Positions 17,182 to 25,744 of a stretch of DNA of 42,031 bases are shown in pieces. The notes beneath the pieces were generated by a model. That model was not told the DNA's origin, did no database searches, and saw nothing but the letters and a program-made list of their open reading frames with translations. How positions within the stretch are numbered: the first letter of the stretch is position 1; each line of letters starts with the position of its first letter. The DNA is from Leptolyngbya sp. FACHB-60 (GTDB lineage: Bacteria > Cyanobacteriota > Cyanobacteriia > Phormidesmidales > Phormidesmidaceae), in the NCBI RefSeq assembly GCF_014695775.1, contig NZ_JACJOX010000004.1, positions 1 through 42,031 of the forward strand. Reading direction: 5' to 3'. Made by a program: the position numbers and the translations under genes.

Positions 17182-18231
17182 GCGCACTGCATCTTGAATG
17201 TCTGTGGCTAGCTCATCGATCGCTTCAGTGGTCGTATTCCAGCCACACATCAGCCGCGCGCCATCAGTGCCGATGAAGGTGTAAAACTTCCAGCCCCGAC
17301 GATAAAGTTCGTCGATGAGGGGCTGCGGCATTTGCACAAACACCCCGTTAGCCTGGCGCGGAAACAGCAGGGTCAGCTCGGGAATTTGCCGCAGCTGTTG
17401 CTCTAGATAGGCCGCCATGCGGTTGGCGTGGTCAGCGTTGCGCAGCCATGCCCCCGTTTCTAACAACCCCAGCCACGGAGCTGAGATAAACCGCATCTTT
17501 GAGCATAGCTGCCCCGCCTGCTTGCAGCGGTAGGCAAAGTCTTCAGCCAACGCCTTGTCAAAGAATAGAATCGCTTCGCCAATGCCCATGCCGTTTTTAG
17601 TGCCACAGCAGCAGAGGACGTCCACGCCCGCCTGCCAGGTCAGTTCGGCCGGAGTTTTGCCTGAGGCCGCTAGGGCGTTGGCAAAGCGAGCCCCATCCAT
17701 ATGCACCTTCAGCCCGTGGTGGCGGGCCAGACTGCTCAGGGCCGCTAGCTCGTCGGTGGTGTAGAGAGTGCCCACCTCTGTAGCCTGGGTGAGGCTAATT
17801 ACTTTAGGTTTGGGGTAGTGAATGTCGGTGCGCTTGGTGATCAGCCGCTCCACGTCGGCGGGGTCGAGCTTGCCGTTGTCGCCCTGAGCCAGCAGCAGCT
17901 TAGAGCCATTGCTGGCAAATTCAGGGGCACCGCACTCGTCGGTTTCTACGTGGGCCAGCTCGTGGCAAATCACGCTGTGGTACGACTGGCACAGTGACGC
18001 TAGGGTCAAGGAGTTAGCTGCCGTGCCGTTGAAAACAAAAAATACCTCGCAGTCGATCTCAAAGATATCGCGAAAGGCATCCGACGCCTTTTGAGTCCAT
18101 TCGTCGTCGCCGTAGGCAGGCACATCTCCCTGATTGGCTTTGAGCAGATAGTCCAGGGCTTCGGGACAGATGCCAGAGTAGTTGTCGCTGGCGAACTGGA
18201 GAGGGCGGGTGGTTGGTGGGGCAGTGAGCAT
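17170..18231 (-). CDS. ltaE: Low-specificity threonine aldolase family (PLP)
   Basis: Fold type I PLP enzyme of the beta-eliminating lyase/threonine aldolase family, 353 aa, cleaving L-threonine or L-allo-threonine to glycine and acetaldehyde. Visible residues are the N-terminal FASDNYSGICPEALD, GDDEWTQKA, His94 in CHELAHVETDECGAPEF (stacks on PLP), Asp179 in VHMDGARFANAL (binds the ring nitrogen) and the Schiff-base Lys212 in CCGTKNGMGIGEA. The length is typical. It is on the minus strand, convergent with and overlapping the pRiA4b-like gene by 12 nt, and divergent from lptA. The exact stereospecificity cannot be read from sequence. Confidence 0.88.
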   Translation of the reverse strand: MLTAPPTTRPLQFASDNYSGICPEALDYLLKANQGDVPAYGDDEWTQKASDAFRDIFEIDCEVFFVFNGTAANSLTLASLCQSYHSVICHELAHVETDECGAPEFASNGSKLLLAQGDNGKLDPADVERLITKRTDIHYPKPKVISLTQATEVGTLYTTDELAALSSLARHHGLKVHMDGARFANALAASGKTPAELTWQAGVDVLCCCGTKNGMGIGEAILFFDKALAEDFAYRCKQAGQLCSKMRFISAPWLGLLETGAWLRNADHANRMAAYLEQQLRQIPELTLLFPRQANGVFVQMPQPLIDELYRRGWKFYTFIGTDGARLMCGWNTTTEAIDELATDIQDAVRLLR

Positions 18232-18410
18232 GGCAGGGGCGGGTAGGGGTGTTTCGAGGATAGCGTGAGGGGGGAGGGGGTTAAGGAAGGTAGGGGGACG
18301 AGGGGATGAGGAAGGTAAGGGGATGATTCTCTGGGCGATCGGGTGGACGGCGGGGGGAGTGGACTAGGGATAGCAAGAGAAGAAGGGGGATGCAGTAAGA
18401 TTGGGGGGCT

Positions 18411-18983
18411 ATGGAAGCATTAAACCGCAACAGAACTGGGTATTGGGCTATGGCGCGTAGGTCTCGCTGGGTTTGGATAGTAGCAGCGGTGGCTGGGGCC
18501 TCGGTAGCCCTAGATGGGGGTACTCTGGCTCCGTTGGGAGGGGCACCGGCCCAGGCCCAGGATGGCGGCACCATTACCCTGCGCTCAGATATTCAAGAGG
18601 CCAATGCTGCCACGGGCATCATTACCGCTCGGGGCAATGTGCAGATTGATTACCCAACTCGCGGCATTCAGGCTACGTCAGCCCAGGCTGATTATTTCAG
18701 CAATGAAGATCGCATTGTGCTCAGCGGCAACGTCGTTGTCACGCAGAAGGGCAACACGCTGCGGGCCGAAGTAGTTACTTACCTGATTGAAGAAGATCGC
18801 TTTGTGGCCACTCCCCGTCCCAACGATCAGGTTGAGGCGGTTTATATTTTGCCTGAGTCACCGCCTGCGCCAGCATCAAATAGTGGTGGAACGGGCGATC
18901 GCGCCCCGGCCCCACGTCCCCCAGTGGTGCTAGATGTCAGCCCTGTTGACGGTGGGGCTGAGCCTTCTAACCCTACTCAATAA
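18411..18983 (+). CDS. lptA: LptA/OstA-like periplasmic LPS-transport protein
   Basis: OstA/LptA-type protein, 190 aa, thought to bridge lipopolysaccharide from the inner-membrane Lpt complex to the outer membrane. A signal sequence is visible (basic RRSRW, then WIVAAVAGASVAL and a cleavage-like APAQAQ-DGG near residue 46). Beta-jellyroll repeats follow: DIQEANAATGIITARGNVQI, QATSAQADYFSNEDRIVLSG, VVTQKGNTLRAEVVTYLIEE and DRFVATP. The last 45 residues are Pro/Gly-rich and probably disordered. Starts at 18411 (G-rich sequence upstream) or 18450 are possible. lptB and the LptF/G gene follow on the same strand but only after about 1.4 kb of interrupting DNA, which is unusual for this set. Confidence 0.85.
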   Translation: MEALNRNRTGYWAMARRSRWVWIVAAVAGASVALDGGTLAPLGGAPAQAQDGGTITLRSDIQEANAATGIITARGNVQIDYPTRGIQATSAQADYFSNEDRIVLSGNVVVTQKGNTLRAEVVTYLIEEDRFVATPRPNDQVEAVYILPESPPAPASNSGGTGDRAPAPRPPVVLDVSPVDGGAEPSNPTQ

Positions 18984-19714
18984 AGGCCATTTCTCGACTC
19001 TCAAACAACTTTTTGGAAAGTATAAATCGATACTGAGAGGTTGTGTTTATCGGTGAGGGGTCTGGCCCACTTGACGTAAACAATCACGATGTTACGCTCG
19101 ATAGGCTGGTTAGCGTTGGCTTGAACGACCCACTACTTACTATCGTAAAGTGTTTTTCTTGGCTACGCTTTATCAAGTTCTTATGAATCAAGGACGGTTT
19201 GAGAAGTATTTTTCTACGATCGCAATTTATTGCCTCCAGTTTCGCTAAGATAGGTTGAGCACACGCGGTAGCAAAGCAGTATTGCAGAGCAGCATTGATG
19301 TCAAAAACTGGCTACGCGTTAGGTGTTCCCTTGTATGACTAGAGATCGTTCCACGATCAGCTAAGCCGAGTTGCTGCCTCCAGAATAAGCTGCTAGCTAA
19401 GCTTTGTGAGCAAAAAATAACTGTGTCTTCTAGGCCCTTGGTTCTGAGATTACGATATTGGCTTGATGCTAAATCTGCCTTTAATATCGGCTGATTTATG
19501 GTGTCTCGACACTTTTTCTAGATAAATGCAGTCTTATTCCTACTGGGATTTTGTAAATGTCTCTGGAGACAGCTCTGGCATTTTTTGTGAGCAGTTAGGG
19601 GTTGTTTTTACTCCTAAGAGCTGCGAACAGCATTTTTTATTTAAATCGACATGCTTACCTATTTTTCTCGCGTTCCATTTTTGTCAGAAGACGCTCCTGC
19701 CGTCAGGTTAGGGC
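18984..19714. other. Long AT-richer spacer between lptA and glycosyltransferase remnant
   Basis: About 730 bp with no gene I can support on either strand. Short open frames at 19526-19814 have no family motifs and no ribosome-binding site. Base composition is visibly richer in A and T than the flanking lpt genes, and runs such as CATTTTTTATTTAAAT (about 19631-19646) occur. It probably came with, or decayed from, the DNA that also left the truncated glycosyltransferase. Confidence 0.5.
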
Positions 19715-20287
19715 AGCGAGTAGGCCGTCCGACAGCTGTTGCAGAAGGGGTACCAATTTACGATGGCGCTGGTGGGCGATGGCGAGATGCGATCGCAAAT
19801 TGAGCAGCTTGTAACCACCTATGATCTGCACAACTGCGTCTCTATTACTGGCTGGGCCTCTAGCGACGCGGTTAAAGCTGAGCTGCTGCGGGCTTGGGCG
19901 CTGGTGCTGCCCAGTTTTGCCGAGGGTCTGCCGGTGGTGATCATGGAGGCGCTAGCTCTGGGTAGACCGGTGATCACCACCACCATCGCCGGCATTCCTG
20001 AGCTGGTGGAGCCGGGGATAAACGGCTGGCTGGTGGTGCCCGGTTCGGTCGAGTCTCTAGTCAAGGCCATGGGAACCGCCCTGACTACAGCGACCCCTTC
20101 CCTTGAGGCCATGGGCCAGGCAGGGTTGAAAAAGGTGGCCCAGCAGCACAATATTGCCCGTGAAGCGTCTAGTCTGGCCCAGCTATTCGTCGCCAGCAGC
20201 GCCTCCCAGCGCCTCAGCCAGCCTCGTCAGAAGTCTTGGGCCACCCTCCTCTGGCCGCGCCGGCAGGTCTCGGTAAAGTCAACCTGA
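19715..20287 (+). pseudogene. Glycosyltransferase family 4, C-terminal fragment
   Basis: C-terminal, nucleotide-sugar-binding half of a GT4-type glycosyltransferase. In frame from a TAG near 19710 it reads AVRQLLQKGYQFTMALVGDG, EMRSQIEQL, VSITGWASSDAV, then the diagnostic LPSFAEGLPVVIMEALALG with the E-x7-E motif (the two Glu in AEGLPVVIMEA), TTTIAGIPELVEPGINGWLV and a C-terminal helix. The acceptor-binding N-terminal domain is missing and a stop lies just upstream, so this is a truncated gene. A start inside (19739 or later) could in principle express the fragment. It separates lptA from lptB. It is not obviously the missing half of the minus-strand remnant at 2289-2791. Confidence 0.82.
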
Positions 20288-20335
20288 GTGCCCGCGCTGA
20301 GCAGAGCTGACCTCTAGACTGGGTAAGAGCTTTGA

Positions 20336-20341
20336 TACAAT
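20336..20341 (+). promoter_or_regulatory. Candidate -10 box for lptB
   Basis: TACAAT, within TTTGATACAATTTG, lies 40 nt before the lptB start in the 94-bp gap after the glycosyltransferase fragment. No good -35 box is seen at standard spacing. If lptB lost its original promoter to the interruption, this would be the likely replacement. Confidence 0.3.
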
Positions 20342-20381
20342 TTGCTAAGCTCAGTAGCACTCCCTTGGCCCAGGCCCGCCC

Positions 20382-21110
20382 TTGAAAATCGTACTTGACA
20401 ACGTTCAAAAGACCTATGGCAAGCGCCAGGTAGTAAACCGGGTGAGCTTGTCAGTGGCCCAGGGCGAAATTGTTGGCCTGCTGGGGCCGAATGGCGCAGG
20501 CAAAACCACCACTTTTTATATGGCGACTGGCCTAGAGCGACCCGACGGGGGCAAGGTTTGCCTCGACCAGATTGATATTACCGACCTGCCCATGCACCAG
20601 CGGGCGCGGCTGGGCATTGGCTACCTGGCTCAGGAGCCCAGTATTTTTCGCAATCTGTCGGTGGCCGACAACATTTTGCTGGTGATGCAGCAGACGCGGG
20701 TGCCCCCGGAGGAATATGGCGATCGCCTCCAAGATCTGCTCAAGGAATTTCGCCTAGAGAAAGTGGCCAACACCCTGGGCATTCAGGTGTCAGGGGGGGA
20801 ACGGCGGCGTACAGAACTGGCCCGCTCTCTGGCCTCTGGCCCCGAAGGCCCCAGCTTTTTATTTTTGGATGAACCCTTCGCTGGGGTTGACCCCATTGCC
20901 GTCAATGAAATTCAAGAGATTGTGGCTAAACTGCGCGATCGCGACATGGGCATTCTCATCACCGATCACAACGTGCGCGAGACCCTGCGTATTATCGATC
21001 GCGCCTACATCATGAGCGACGGGCAAATTCTCGCCGCCGGCAATGCTGACGATCTTTCCAGCAATCCCCTGGTGCGCGAGCACTACCTGGGCAAAGATTT
21101 CGCGATTTAG
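20382..21110 (+). CDS. lptB: LPS export ABC transporter ATPase LptB
   Basis: ATPase of the LptB2FG complex that extracts lipopolysaccharide from the inner membrane, 242 aa, typical length. Walker A GPNGAGKT is at residues 35-42, followed by the Q-loop in YLAQEPSIFRNLSV, the LptB-type signature VSGGERRRTELARSL, Walker B FLFLDEPFAGVDP and the switch His in LITDHNVRETL. It starts at a TTG (20382). The LptB-specific LGIGYLAQEPSIFR region distinguishes it from branched-chain amino-acid transporters. The permease gene follows after 109 bp on the same strand. The usual upstream partner lptA is displaced by 1.4 kb, so lptB now has its own leader. Confidence 0.93.
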   Translation: MKIVLDNVQKTYGKRQVVNRVSLSVAQGEIVGLLGPNGAGKTTTFYMATGLERPDGGKVCLDQIDITDLPMHQRARLGIGYLAQEPSIFRNLSVADNILLVMQQTRVPPEEYGDRLQDLLKEFRLEKVANTLGIQVSGGERRRTELARSLASGPEGPSFLFLDEPFAGVDPIAVNEIQEIVAKLRDRDMGILITDHNVRETLRIIDRAYIMSDGQILAAGNADDLSSNPLVREHYLGKDFAI

Positions 21111-21219
21111 CCACCGCCTCATCCTCTGACTGCTTAGTCTTAGAGTCCCGGCGGTGCGGATTACGCATCCGTAGCCCCCATTGCCCATAATGTAGAGTCA
21201 GGCCTCTTACCGTTACCCT

Positions 21220-22380
21220 ATGGCTTCAGCTCCCGCTACCTTTAAGCGCCTTGGCTCCCCACTGCTAACGGTGATGGATCGCTACATCGCCAAAGAGCTG
21301 ACCATGCCCTTTTTGTTTGGGGTGGGGGCATTCTCCTCTATTGGTATATCGATTGGGGCGCTGTTTGAGCTGATTCGCCGCATCACCGAGTCGGGGCTAG
21401 CGATTACCCTAGCGGCGCAGATCTTTCTGCTCAAGCTGCCCGAGTTCATTGTGCTGGCCTTTCCGATGTCGACGCTGCTGGCCACTATGATGACCTACAG
21501 CCGCTTCTCCAGCGACAGCGAGCTGATTGCCCTGCGGGGAGTGGGGGTGAGCATCCGCCGCATCATTACCCCCGCCGTGGTGCTCAGCCTGCTGGTGACG
21601 GGGCTGACCTTTGTGTTTAACGAGCTGATTACCCCCGCTGCCAATTACCGGGCTGCCATTACTCTAGAGCAGGCGCTGAAGTCAGAGCGGCCCCCGTTTC
21701 AAGAGCGCAACATCTTTTACCAGGAGTTTCAGCCCGCCAGCGACGACCCCGCCGCCCAGGAGCTGAAGCGCCAGTTCTACGCCCGCCGTTTCGACGGCAC
21801 CACCATGCACGGGCTGACTATCATCGACTTTTCCCAGAAGGGGCTCAACCAGGTGGTCAGTGCCGAGTCAGCCAACTGGGATGTGGAGAGCAATGCCTGG
21901 ACTTTCTACAACGGCACCATCTACGTGGTGGCTCCCGACGGCTCCTTCCGCAATATCATCACCTTTGAAACCCAGGAATTGCAGCTGCCCCGCACGCCCT
22001 TAGATCTGGCAGCACGCACCAAAAACGACACCGAGATGAACATTGCCGAGGCCACCCAGCAGCTAGAACTGGTGCGCCAGAGCGGCGACGAAAAGTTGAT
22101 TCGCCGCTGGCAAATTCGAATTATGCAAAAGTACGCCCTGCCCTTCGTGTGCGTGGTGTTTGGCCTGGTGGGAGCCTCCATTGGGGTGCTGCCCCAGCGC
22201 ACTAGCCGCGCCACCAGCTTTGGCATCAGCATTGTGATTATTTTTGGCTACTACCTGCTGTCGTTTATCACCAACGCCATGGGCGAGGTGGGAGTGCTGT
22301 CGCCGTTTATGTCGGCCTGGCTACCGACGCTGCTGGGATTGGCGGTTGGTTTATATTTGCTGTTTCGAGCATCTAAATAG
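21220..22380 (+). CDS. LptF/LptG family permease
   Basis: Inner-membrane permease of the LptF/LptG (YjgP/YjgQ) family, 386 aa, pairing with LptB to extract lipopolysaccharide. It has the expected layout: three N-terminal membrane segments (MPFLFGVGAFSSIGISIG, LKLPEFIVLAFPMSTLLA, IITPAVVLSLLVTGLTFV), a long periplasmic beta-jellyroll region (about 130-290, including RRFDGTTMHGLTIIDF), and three C-terminal segments (ALPFVCVVFGLVGASIGV, GISIVIIFGYYLLSFI, WLPTLLGLAVGLYLLF). The N-terminal VMDRYIAKEL is typical. Cyanobacteria usually have a single fused-role LptFG protein, so I do not choose F or G. ATG at 21220 is preceded by a 109-bp gap after lptB. Confidence 0.9.
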   Translation: MASAPATFKRLGSPLLTVMDRYIAKELTMPFLFGVGAFSSIGISIGALFELIRRITESGLAITLAAQIFLLKLPEFIVLAFPMSTLLATMMTYSRFSSDSELIALRGVGVSIRRIITPAVVLSLLVTGLTFVFNELITPAANYRAAITLEQALKSERPPFQERNIFYQEFQPASDDPAAQELKRQFYARRFDGTTMHGLTIIDFSQKGLNQVVSAESANWDVESNAWTFYNGTIYVVAPDGSFRNIITFETQELQLPRTPLDLAARTKNDTEMNIAEATQQLELVRQSGDEKLIRRWQIRIMQKYALPFVCVVFGLVGASIGVLPQRTSRATSFGISIVIIFGYYLLSFITNAMGEVGVLSPFMSAWLPTLLGLAVGLYLLFRASK

Positions 22381-22462
22381 GTACAAGGTTCGAGATATAG
22401 GGTTCAAGGCAATCCCTTATACCTCAAACCCTCCCTTCAATCTCCGTATTGAGCCAACCACC

Positions 22463-23218
22463 TTAGAAGAAAAATCCGTCTTGCTCGATTTCTTCGATGG
22501 TTTGCAGACCCCGGGTGTCACCCACCTTGAGCAGGGCGGTGCGGGCGTCTTCGCGCACACCCAGGTCATCTTCTTCGGCAAAGCTTTCGATCAGGGCATC
22601 GATCGCCGTGTGATAGACCACGTTAGAGGGCAGCTCGCGGCAGAGCTGACCTACAGTCCAGGCGCAGTTGCTGCGCACCGCTGGTACTGGGTCGCGGCGC
22701 AGCCCTTCGATCAGGGGGGGAATGGCAGCAATTACCGACTCGTAGTTGACCTGAGCCATCTGGGCTAGGGCGCTGGCTGCCCACAGCCGCACGGCGGCTA
22801 TATCGGTGCGCAGGGCTTCGATCAGGGGCAGCAGCGATCGCGCATCGTGGGCGTTACCCAAAGCCCACACCAGGCCCTTGCGTACGTAGCCATTCCAGTC
22901 GGTGGCTAGCTGGGTAATGATGGGCTCTACCGCCGAGCGATCGGGGTTGCGGCCCAGGGCGTAGGCGGCACTGACCCGCACCAGGGGGCAGGGATCGGTA
23001 AGCAGCGCCGTCAGGGGGGCCACCGAGCGCTCGTCTTCTACCTCGCAAAAGGCCCGCGCTGCCAGCATCCGCAGCTGCGGGTCGGCGGCGGTTAGCAGGG
23101 GCAGCATTGCCTCGGGGTCGAACTGGGGAGCTTGTTCCTCGTCTACGGGGCCTAGGGCATCGAGGGGATCGGCAAACTCCAGGTCGGGATTTAGGGTGGA
23201 GAGATCGTCGTCATACAT
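22463..23218 (-). CDS. HEAT-repeat protein
   Basis: All-alpha HEAT/PBS-lyase-type repeat protein, 251 aa. An acidic lead (about residues 1-35) is followed by at least five repeats of around 31 residues: LLTAADPQLRMLAARAFCEV, LLTDPCPLVRVSAAYALGR, LATDWNGYVRKGLVWALGN, LRTDIAAVRLWAASALAQM and LRRDPVPAVRSNCAWTVGQL. The C-terminal repeat reads EEDDLGVREDARTALLKVGD. Such repeats occur in phycobilin lyases (CpcE/F type) and in other scaffold proteins, but single soluble HEAT proteins of this kind are also conserved in cyanobacteria without known function. I therefore give no lyase assignment. It is convergent with the LptF/G gene across an 82-bp gap. Confidence 0.85.
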   Translation of the reverse strand: MYDDDLSTLNPDLEFADPLDALGPVDEEQAPQFDPEAMLPLLTAADPQLRMLAARAFCEVEDERSVAPLTALLTDPCPLVRVSAAYALGRNPDRSAVEPIITQLATDWNGYVRKGLVWALGNAHDARSLLPLIEALRTDIAAVRLWAASALAQMAQVNYESVIAAIPPLIEGLRRDPVPAVRSNCAWTVGQLCRELPSNVVYHTAIDALIESFAEEDDLGVREDARTALLKVGDTRGLQTIEEIEQDGFFF

Positions 23219-23691
23219 AGGGCTACTTTATCCGGTTACGCGGCACTTTTAGCGCTGGCAAGGGCACCCTGCAAACTTTCGTTAAGCAGGGCAAAGCACC
23301 ATCGCCTAAGGGCTGGGCAGCGGCGGGGGACTAGCGATCGCCATCAATCCCCGGTCTGGCTCAACCTGGCCAAATTTTTCTGGCGGCTGTGTAAAAATTG
23401 CGTCGAGTAGACCGTGGGCAGCCGCGCCAGGCGACAGGTAAGGAGGATTCTCTCACCCTGCTCTGGGGCAATAACCTACCCCAGAGCAGGTTTGTCAGAT
23501 TTAGTTTCCGAAGAATATCGGTAGATATCGGTGGCTCAAACCAGGCAGTCGCTAGGATGAAGCCATCCGCTGGGGTTGATTGAAGGAACATTGGCACCGC
23601 TTCACCCCAATTGACACACGCTGTGTTAGGTCATCAATGCCGGTCTAGACCCCAGGAAGCCCCCGCCAACGTAATTAGGAATCTCACTGCC
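23219..23691. other. Intergenic region with strong hairpin
   Basis: About 470 bp between the divergent HEAT-repeat gene and the plus-strand gene at 23692. It contains the perfect hairpin at 23457-23490 and a TTGACA (23611-23616) that could be a -35 box for the downstream gene, with only a poor -10 match. AGGA lies about 12 nt before the ATG at 23692. Open frames across this stretch are mirror images with no family features. Confidence 0.4.
23457..23490. repeat. Perfect 12-bp hairpin
   Basis: CCTGCTCTGGGG (23457-23468) and CCCCAGAGCAGG (23479-23490) pair perfectly around a 10-nt loop. It is too far from any gene end (240 bp past the HEAT gene start, 200 bp before the next start) and lacks a T-run, so it is a poor terminator. 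It could be a remnant of a mobile repeat or an RNA element in the leader of the downstream gene. Confidence 0.65.
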
Positions 23692-24129
23692 ATGGCATCC
23701 CAGGACGAAGTCAGAAATTTTTTAGCCCACTGGTTTCAGCTAGGCAAACCAATAGTGCTGGCTGAAGGTCGAGGCGAATATCTGCCCGACCCAATTTTTC
23801 AAAACGGTCGCTATAGCCAATCTTTCGAAGACTGCTGGCACCGCGTTATGGTGACCAGCGGCCAAGACTGCTATCTCAAGGGCACCAGCCAAAGCATTGC
23901 CGCAATGCTGTCGCCCGCCTGGGATGTGACTCCCTGTGCCCGCTGTGAAATGCCCATCGTCATGCCCACCGCCGGTACGATGACTGAACTCTGTCCCTGC
24001 AATGACTTGTCCACCTGGCCCAGCACAGAGGTGCCCATGCCCCGCACCGCAGTGGATAACCAGCACCATTTGACAGAGCTGAGGCAGCGGTTAAACATGG
24101 TGCCGGGCAAGCCCGCCGCTAATCCCTAG
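23692..24129 (+). CDS. Conserved-looking cyanobacterial protein with CxxC motif
   Basis: Soluble protein of 145 aa from the ATG at 23692 (MASQDEVRNFLAHWFQLGK). I do not recognise a characterised family. It is predicted globular with a helical start (DEVRNFLAHWFQ). Its centre holds VTPCARCEMPIVMP, giving a C-x2-C pair, and then a further C-P-C in TELCPCNDL. Four closely spaced cysteines suggest metal or redox chemistry. The C-terminus is Pro-rich. No signal peptide or membrane segment is seen. An upstream start at 23611 would add a segment that looks non-coding. It converges with the RNase Z gene across 18 bp. Confidence 0.7.
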   Translation: MASQDEVRNFLAHWFQLGKPIVLAEGRGEYLPDPIFQNGRYSQSFEDCWHRVMVTSGQDCYLKGTSQSIAAMLSPAWDVTPCARCEMPIVMPTAGTMTELCPCNDLSTWPSTEVPMPRTAVDNQHHLTELRQRLNMVPGKPAANP

Positions 24130-24147
24130 ACTTACCCCTCGCCCGAC

Positions 24148-25110
24148 CTAAATCGAGGAGGAGGCCAGCACCTTCTCGTCGTGGCGTGGGATGTCGTAAA
24201 TCATAAAGTCGTGGGCCATAGCGGTATTGGGGAAAATGGCCCGCGCCTCGGCTAGCAGATCGGGTAGCTGAATGTCGTTGCCGGGAGCATAGCGGGGGCT
24301 AAAGTGGGTCATGATCAGCTGCTTGGCCTGGGCGCTGAGGGCCACCTGGGCCGCCATGGTCGAGGTCGAGTGCAACCGTTGATAAGCCAAGTCGGCATCG
24401 CGATGCGAGTAGGTGGCCTCGTGGATCAGCACGTCGGCGTTGGCGGCAAGGTCTACGGCGCGATCGCAGTAAATCGTATCGGTGCAGTACACCAGCTTGC
24501 GCCCTACCAGATCTGGCCCACAGAGGTCGGCCCCGTTGATCGTGCGACCGTCATCGAGCTTGACCCGCTGCCCCTGCTTCAGCTGACCGTAGATTGGCCC
24601 CGAGGGAATACCCATGGCCTGAGCTCGCTTAACGTCGAAATGGCCGGGGCGATCGCGCTCTTCAATGCGATAGCCATAGGCAGGCACCCGGTGCTCTAGC
24701 AGGTCGCAGAACACGCGAAACTCGTCATCCTCAAACACTAGCCCTGGCTCGACGGTGTGAATTTTGATCGGCAGCGAAAAGTGGGTTTGGGAATAGCGGC
24801 GGCTGGCTTGCAGGTAGTCATTGAGGGGTTTGGGGCCATAGATATCGATGCGCTGCTGCCGATTGCCCGCTAGGCCACAGCTAGCCAGCAGACCCATCAG
24901 GCCAAAAATGTGGTCGCCGTGCATGTGGGTAATGAAAATGCGGCGAATCTGGCTTGACTTAAACTCGCTGCGCAAAAACTGGTGCTGGGTGCCCTCGCCG
25001 CAGTCAAACAGCCATACCTCGGCCCGTTGGGGCAGTCGTAGGGCCACACTTGAGACGTTGCGAGCGCGGGTTGGCACGCCAGAACTGGTACCCAGAAATG
25101 TAATCTGCAA
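24148..25110 (-). CDS. rnz: Ribonuclease Z
   Basis: Metallo-beta-lactamase-fold endonuclease that trims tRNA 3' ends, 320 aa, the usual length of the short form. The zinc motif THMHGDH (residues 61-67) follows [14 protein letters not shown]. Further ligands lie in [11 protein letters not shown] and [23 protein letters not shown] near the N-terminus is the characteristic family start, and the C-terminal [10 protein letters not shown] carries the final His. The start at 25110 ([10 protein letters not shown]) is clear. It lies tail to tail with the CxxC protein gene and head to head with the secreted protein gene at 25397. Confidence 0.96.
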   Translation of the reverse strand: MQITFLGTSSGVPTRARNVSSVALRLPQRAEVWLFDCGEGTQHQFLRSEFKSSQIRRIFITHMHGDHIFGLMGLLASCGLAGNRQQRIDIYGPKPLNDYLQASRRYSQTHFSLPIKIHTVEPGLVFEDDEFRVFCDLLEHRVPAYGYRIEERDRPGHFDVKRAQAMGIPSGPIYGQLKQGQRVKLDDGRTINGADLCGPDLVGRKLVYCTDTIYCDRAVDLAANADVLIHEATYSHRDADLAYQRLHSTSTMAAQVALSAQAKQLIMTHFSPRYAPGNDIQLPDLLAEARAIFPNTAMAHDFMIYDIPRHDEKVLASSSI

Positions 25111-25396
25111 CGTAACGGCCTCTAGGAGATAACGGGTGCAAGGGGGTAGGTGTTGGGTTTCAGATCGCCGATGCAGGGTGTTGGGTGTCCGGTGTCCGGA
25201 GCTCGGTGCAAGGCAACCCGAGAACCGTATACCTAATACTCAATACCTGAAACCTGTCACCCACCTATCTTGCCACGACCCCGAGCCAATGGCCGGAGCC
25301 TGCGGTTGAATCTAAAGCCACAGAGTATCATCGACACAGGGCGATGCTCGTCGGCCCAGAGCCACAAACCAAAGCCGCAGCGATGAGGAAACACCC

Positions 25397-25741
25397 ATGA
25401 TGTCAATGACCTATTTGCTGACGGTGATGCTGACGGGGCTAGGAATGGTCGCCACAATACCCGCCTCCCAAGCGGCTTCGCCAAGCATGCACTACGCCTG
25501 GCAGGTCTTAGGCATCGACACGGCCCAGTGCCTGAGCCAGGCCCGACAAGCGCTAGAATCCCAGGGGCTAGAGCCAGTGCAAAACGATGCCACCAGTGTG
25601 GCCGGGCGTTCTGAGACAGTAACGGCAATGTTTGTGTGCGTCGAAAACCAACCCGCTACCACCACAGTGATGGTGGTCGTAGCCAGTGACAACGATGACC
25701 AGGCGCTGGCTCTGCGTGAAGCGCTCAAGCAGGCGTTCTAG
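25397..25741 (+). CDS. Small secreted protein of unknown function
   Basis: Protein of 114 aa with a clear signal peptide: hydrophobic TYLLTVMLTGLGMVATI, then a cleavage-like ASQAAS around residue 27. The mature part (about 87 aa) has an alternating beta/alpha pattern: WQVLGIDTAQCLSQARQALE, SVAGRSETVTAMFVCVE and TTTVMVVVASDNDDQALAL. It includes two cysteines (in TAQCLS and MFVCVE) that could form a disulfide. No family is recognised. It ends 3 nt before the recombinase-like gene starts, so the two are probably one operon even though their predicted locations differ. Confidence 0.65.
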   Translation: MMSMTYLLTVMLTGLGMVATIPASQAASPSMHYAWQVLGIDTAQCLSQARQALESQGLEPVQNDATSVAGRSETVTAMFVCVENQPATTTVMVVVASDNDDQALALREALKQAF

Positions 25742-25744
25742 GTT

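Noticed and set aside
2289..20287. N-terminal (2289-2791) and C-terminal (19715-20287) glycosyltransferase fragments as halves of one gene
   Set aside because: They lie on opposite strands 17 kb apart, differ in base composition and no junction can be shown; two separate remnants are simpler.
25130..25260. GGTGTTGGGTGTCC-like short repeats between rnz and the secreted-protein gene
   Set aside because: These short degenerate GT-rich tracts are common filler between cyanobacterial genes and are too irregular to call as a defined element.
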